Source: Chara braunii
Taxonomy: Eukaryota > Streptophyta > Charophyceae > Charales > Characeae
Direction: 5' to 3'
Assembly (NCBI GenBank): GCA_003427395.1
Contig: BFEA01000299.1
Location: 1,844,868 to 1,869,430 of the forward strand
DNA length: 24,563 nucleotides
Shown here: positions 21,194 through 24,563 of the stretch, one piece after another
Layout of the letters: every line of letters starts with the position of its first letter
Numbering within the stretch: position 1 is the stretch's first letter
Translations under genes and position numbers: made by a program
The notes under the pieces: model-generated
The model's database searches: none
Told to the model about the DNA's origin: nothing
What the model saw: the letters and a program-made list of their open reading frames with translations, nothing else

Positions 21194-24117
21194 CTACACC
21201 GCCTGTTCCCCTTCCTCCTCGCTCTCCTCCGGCTGCACCTCACACTCACCGCCTTCTTCCTCGTCACTCTCCTTCGTTCCCTCCCCCCCACCGGAATCAG
21301 ATGTGTCACTTGAGCTGGAAGAAGTCGATGTTGAGCCTTCGAGATCTTCGTCTCCCCGGATTTCTTTCGGGATATCGTCATCGTCGTCATCATTTATGAT
21401 GGCGGCTCTCTTCGTCTTCCCAGCGGCAGCGTTCTTCGCGGCGGCTTTCGTCGCTGCTCGGGCTTTGGCCGCAACGGCTTTGACCGCAGCAGCTTTTGCT
21501 GCGGCAGCGTCAGCTGCTGCCTTCGCGGCCTTCTCTTCCGCCTTTCGTGCCCTGCGTGCTGCCTGCTCCGCCAATGTGGGACGACCCCTCTTCGGTCGTG
21601 GCTGTTGTTGCTCGACAACCTTCCTTTTGCCACACTGCACGGGCGCGTTGTCATCAACCTTCTCTTTGCCCTTGTTTGTGCGCCACCTCCGTGGTCCCTC
21701 CTCTCGACCCTCCACCCATGTGCCCGCTCGTTGAGCTGCCAATGCAAGAGCGTAGCCCTCCTTCGTATACAACTCCTGAGGCACAGGCAGCTTGCTGCCT
21801 GATCTCCTGCGCAACTCACGCTCACGGTATTTCCCAGGCTTCGTGCACTCGTGCCAATCGCGCTCCCGTGTACTGATGAGAACAGAGTCCTCCTCACACA
21901 GCCTCTCGTCAACCTCGTCGTTGCACTGGAAGGTGCGCCGCAGTGGAAACTTGTCTTCCTCGTCTTCGACGTCCGCCCCAACCACCTCTTCTTATTCCAC
22001 CTCTCCGTGGACACGCTTCAGACAATCTGCGTACCACTCGATCTCCTTGTCCACCGGGCCGTCATCCGCCCATGGGATGTGGATTTCATCCCCCCCGCCG
22101 CGCCGAATGCTCTTCAGAAGGCGGACATTCCAACTGTTGTACACNAGCTTGGNCATCCTCTCNGGCATGAGCTTCGTGCGCCTTCTCNCGTAGATGAGCT
22201 CATGCAAGCTCCAGTTCCGCTCACAAGCAGCGGAGGAGCTTGCCTGGCCAAGCAATTTGATGGCTTGCGGTGCAAGGAGGTCGTGTTTGGAGCCAAAAGC
22301 CTCCCACCACAAAGCTGGTGGNTGCTGGCTGGCTTGCTCGCGCACCTACTCTGTGGAGAACCCTCCTAAAGCGTTGACCCACTGGTCAACCTGGAAGCTC
22401 ACTTCCTTGAGCTTATCTCGTGGCATCCAGGAGTATAGCCAGATGTTATATCCTGAGCGAACCTCCGGGTCGTGCTGCGCCTGTCTCTTATACACATCTA
22501 GATGTGTATAAGAGACAGGTGCTGCGCGTTCTGCATTCGGTGCTCAGGATCCAGGAAGGCTGCAGCGCAATGCTGCTCGCTGGTCATGAATGACCAGCGG
22601 TCCATGAGGATGCGCTCCACCGCCTCGTGCTCGTCACTTGAGAGGCACTCGAGGGCACGCATGCGCTGAACAACCCGATCCATTTTGAAGTACACCTTCG
22701 AAATGGTCGGTCCTTGTCCATCCACCAGCCGAAGCAGCTCCACNACGGGCTGCATCACATCGAGCGCCNTGTTGAGGTTGNTCCAAAACTCGCCCTTGTC
22801 NAGAATGATGGTCNTCACCTCGTTGAACNCCACTAACTGCTCTGCCCGTACCATCTTCTCCACCCATCCCACATCGCAAACGCAGCGATCCAGTGCATTC
22901 TTCANTTCCTTCAAAGACCCGAGCATCGTGAAGTTGGTGGCAAATCTGGTTGNCGCAGGGCGCTTCAACTTCGTCTTCGGTGAGTAGTTGTGGAACATGG
23001 CCCTCGCCTTGTCCACATTCGTGAAAAACTTGCCGACCTTGTTNCCGGCATCAACCACCTCCGCCATCCAAGGCATGTGCTTATACATGTCCTCCAGCGC
23101 AAGATCGAGCGCATGCGTAGTGCATCCGACGCGAAAGATGTTCGGATAGGCGGCCTCCACCATCTTCCCTGCCTTGACGCACACCCTTGCGTTGTCCATG
23201 ACGACACCAACGACTGCGTCCGCTCTGATCTCTTTGATGACCCAATCCAAGACACCGAAGTACGCTTCAGCGTCCTTCTCCTTGCCCTCCATGCACACTA
23301 ACTTCCAAAAGACCGTACCAACTAGCGAGGACACCATGACATTCAGATGGGGCTTGTTTCGGCGACCGGACCACCCGTCCATCTGCAGCAAACACCCGGA
23401 CTTCTTTCACTTCGGGATCAGCGAACGCACCTCCGCCCCAACCCACGAGTAGTCAGCGTCCAGCCGTTTCGTCCTTTGCTCATCCCTTCTGCACGGCATC
23501 CACGTCGGATGGGCCTTCTTCACCGCGTCAATGAACTCCAGGAAGCACTCATCCTCCACCAAACTGAACGGTTGGTTTGTGCAGATCAGAAACCTGTCGA
23601 GAAACCGACTCGTCCGCTCGTTGTGCGTGATAACACTGTCGGCCTCCTCGATCAATGTCTGTCGTAAAGGTCCCTTAGGAACTGGCTTCGATGCCTTCGA
23701 TCCATGAATTGTGCCTGCAGTCGATTGAGGCGTGGGTGTTTCGTCGACGATGCCCGCTGCACCCACTTGTGAGCTACGAACCTGAGGGACGTTTTCAGCG
23801 GCGGTCTGTGAATTGCTGGGGCCGGACCCTGATGCCTCTCCGTGCAACAGCACGCGAGCAAGCCACTTCCCCTGCCTTATCCCCTCTTCCCTCCTCGCCC
23901 TCTCCTCCACCGACATTTTCGTCGTGCAATAGTCAAGGCTGCACTTTTCGAGGAAGTGTTTCGAGAGTTTCGTCGGAGTCCCACTGAAACGGTGCTCGCA
24001 GTACTTGCACATCCACCGCTTCGATCCCTTGAATGCATATGTCCCCGCCACGCCCTCCACGATGAAGTGCAGCTTCATCTGGTCTGTGAGATGCTTGGCT
24101 GACATCCTGCCCTGCAT
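21194..24117 (-). pseudogene. hAT-family transposase with BED finger and AT-hook/acidic tail, broken
   Basis: A single reading frame, once an artefact at 22472-22518 is discounted, from ATG 24117 to the stop at 21194. In order: BED zinc finger (C37, C40, H54, C59: C-x2-C-x13-H-x4-C); a linker; a DUF659-type catalytic core with MDGWSGRRN (first Asp), VVMDNARVCV (second Asp) and VGCTTHALDLAL; then the hAT dimerisation motif LLGQASSSAACERNWS near 22230-22280. A C-terminal extension (21194-21991) has an AT-hook core KRGRP, an Ala/Lys-rich stretch, six Asp and a Ser/Glu tail. In-frame stops: TGA 23407-23409, TAG 22346-22348, TAA 21992-21994. Fourteen Ns. It would bind and move hAT termini; I see no terminal inverted repeats in the window. 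Confidence 0.88.
22472..22527. other. Tn5/Nextera mosaic-end junction with 9-bp duplication (assembly artefact)
   Basis: The 19-mer CTGTCTCTTATACACATCT (22481-22499) is followed directly by its reverse complement (22500-22518): two hyperactive-Tn5 mosaic ends head to head, as in a Nextera mate-pair junction adapter. GTGCTGCGC occurs immediately before (22472-22480) and after (22519-22527), the 9-bp duplication that Tn5 makes. This is library sequence left in the assembly and not a natural element. Confidence 0.98.
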
Positions 24118-24142
24118 GACGCCGGCAAAACACACAGCAAAT

Positions 24143-24143
24143 A

Positions 24144-24177
<34 letters not shown>

Positions 24178-24563
24178 AGGAGGATTAGGAGGAAGAGGAG
24201 GAGGATTAGGAGGAGGGAAGAATAATTGCGTTAGAGTAGCCGAACCAAAAAAAATAAAAATAAAAAATTATGCCACGTGGCGCGTTAACATTAGAGGAGG
24301 GTGAGGAGGAGGAGGAGGAGGAAGAAGAGGAGGAGGAGGAGGAGGAGGAGGAAGAAGATGACGAGGGATAGGAGGAGGAGGAATAGGAAGAGGAGGAGGA
24401 TGAGGAGGAGGGAAGAACAACTGCGTTGGAATAGCCGAACCAAAAATAAAAAAAATAAAAAAAATCTGCCACATGGCGCGTTAACATTAGAGGAGGGTGA
24501 GGAGGAGGAGGAGGAGGAAGAAGATGAAGAGGAGGAGGAGGAGGAGGAGGAGGAGGAGGAAGA
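24143..24563. repeat. GGA/GAG microsatellite with ~195-bp higher-order repeat
   Basis: Long purine triplet runs (AGG/GGA with some GAA) alternate with an A/T-rich block containing GTAGCCGAACC or ATAGCCGAACC, an A-rich run, and TGCCACGTGGCGCGTTAACATTAG (changed to CCACATGG in the second copy). The blocks at 24216 and 24411 give a period of 195-196 bases. The array runs off the window end. Minus-strand Pro/Ser-rich open frames here are translated microsatellite only. Confidence 0.92.

Noticed and set aside
22481-22518. Perfect 38-base palindrome as a natural terminator, recombination site or transposon end
   Set aside because: It equals two Tn5 mosaic ends exactly, so it is library adapter.
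24206-24487. Ser/Pro-rich minus-strand proteins
   Set aside because: Direct translation of the GGA/GAG microsatellite.
1-24563. CRISPR array, operon or prokaryotic defence system
   Set aside because: No spacer-repeat array and no bacterial genes or ribosome-binding sites; all coding signal is eukaryotic transposable elements.

Overview
The window is eukaryotic, repeat-dominated DNA made of transposable-element remains. I find no host gene, tRNA or rRNA. The coding parts are one large Ty3/gypsy-type LTR retrotransposon and one hAT-family DNA transposon, both on the minus strand and both broken. The protein style (Ty3/gypsy pol, a BED/DUF659-type hAT transposase, very long repeats) suggests a plant or streptophyte green alga. 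It reminds me of Chara-type retroelement proteins, but that is recollection and not a search result.

Layout, left to right. 1-1742: non-coding repeat DNA with a 34-bp minisatellite, two hairpins, a primer-binding-site-like motif, and a 95-bp direct repeat at each end of the segment. 1718-4920: left copy of a ~3.2-kb direct repeat. 4921-7054: non-coding 3' region of the element, with a strong stem-loop. 7055-9922: a second gag-like frame with its own CCHC zinc knuckle, interrupted by three in-frame stops. 10112-16632: the gag, protease, reverse transcriptase, RNase H and integrase series, read leftwards and spread over several frames. 16633-17844: untranslated leader containing an 89-bp duplication around a single N. 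17845-21009: right copy of the ~3.2-kb repeat. 21194-24117: hAT transposase with an N-terminal BED finger, DUF659-like core, C-terminal dimerisation motif and an unusual AT-hook, Ala/Lys-rich and acidic tail. 24143-24563: GGA/GAG microsatellite with a ~195-bp higher-order period.

Read on the minus strand, the retroelement is repeat, leader, gag, PR, RT, RH, INT, second gag-like frame, 3' region, repeat, about 19.3 kb in all. The extra gag-like frame sits where retroviruses and some plant elements carry env or an additional ORF, and a good 3' splice-site candidate lies just before its ATG. This is the most interesting biology in the window.

Several features are assembly problems. At 22481-22518 the two 19-bp Tn5/Nextera mosaic ends lie back to back, flanked by a 9-bp duplication; leaving out 47 bases brings the hAT frame back into register. 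The 3.2-kb repeats share 12 N positions and are otherwise essentially identical for ~2.1 kb, then diverge abruptly by about 6%. An 89-bp duplication is split by one N. Conclusions about element age and structure should allow for these.
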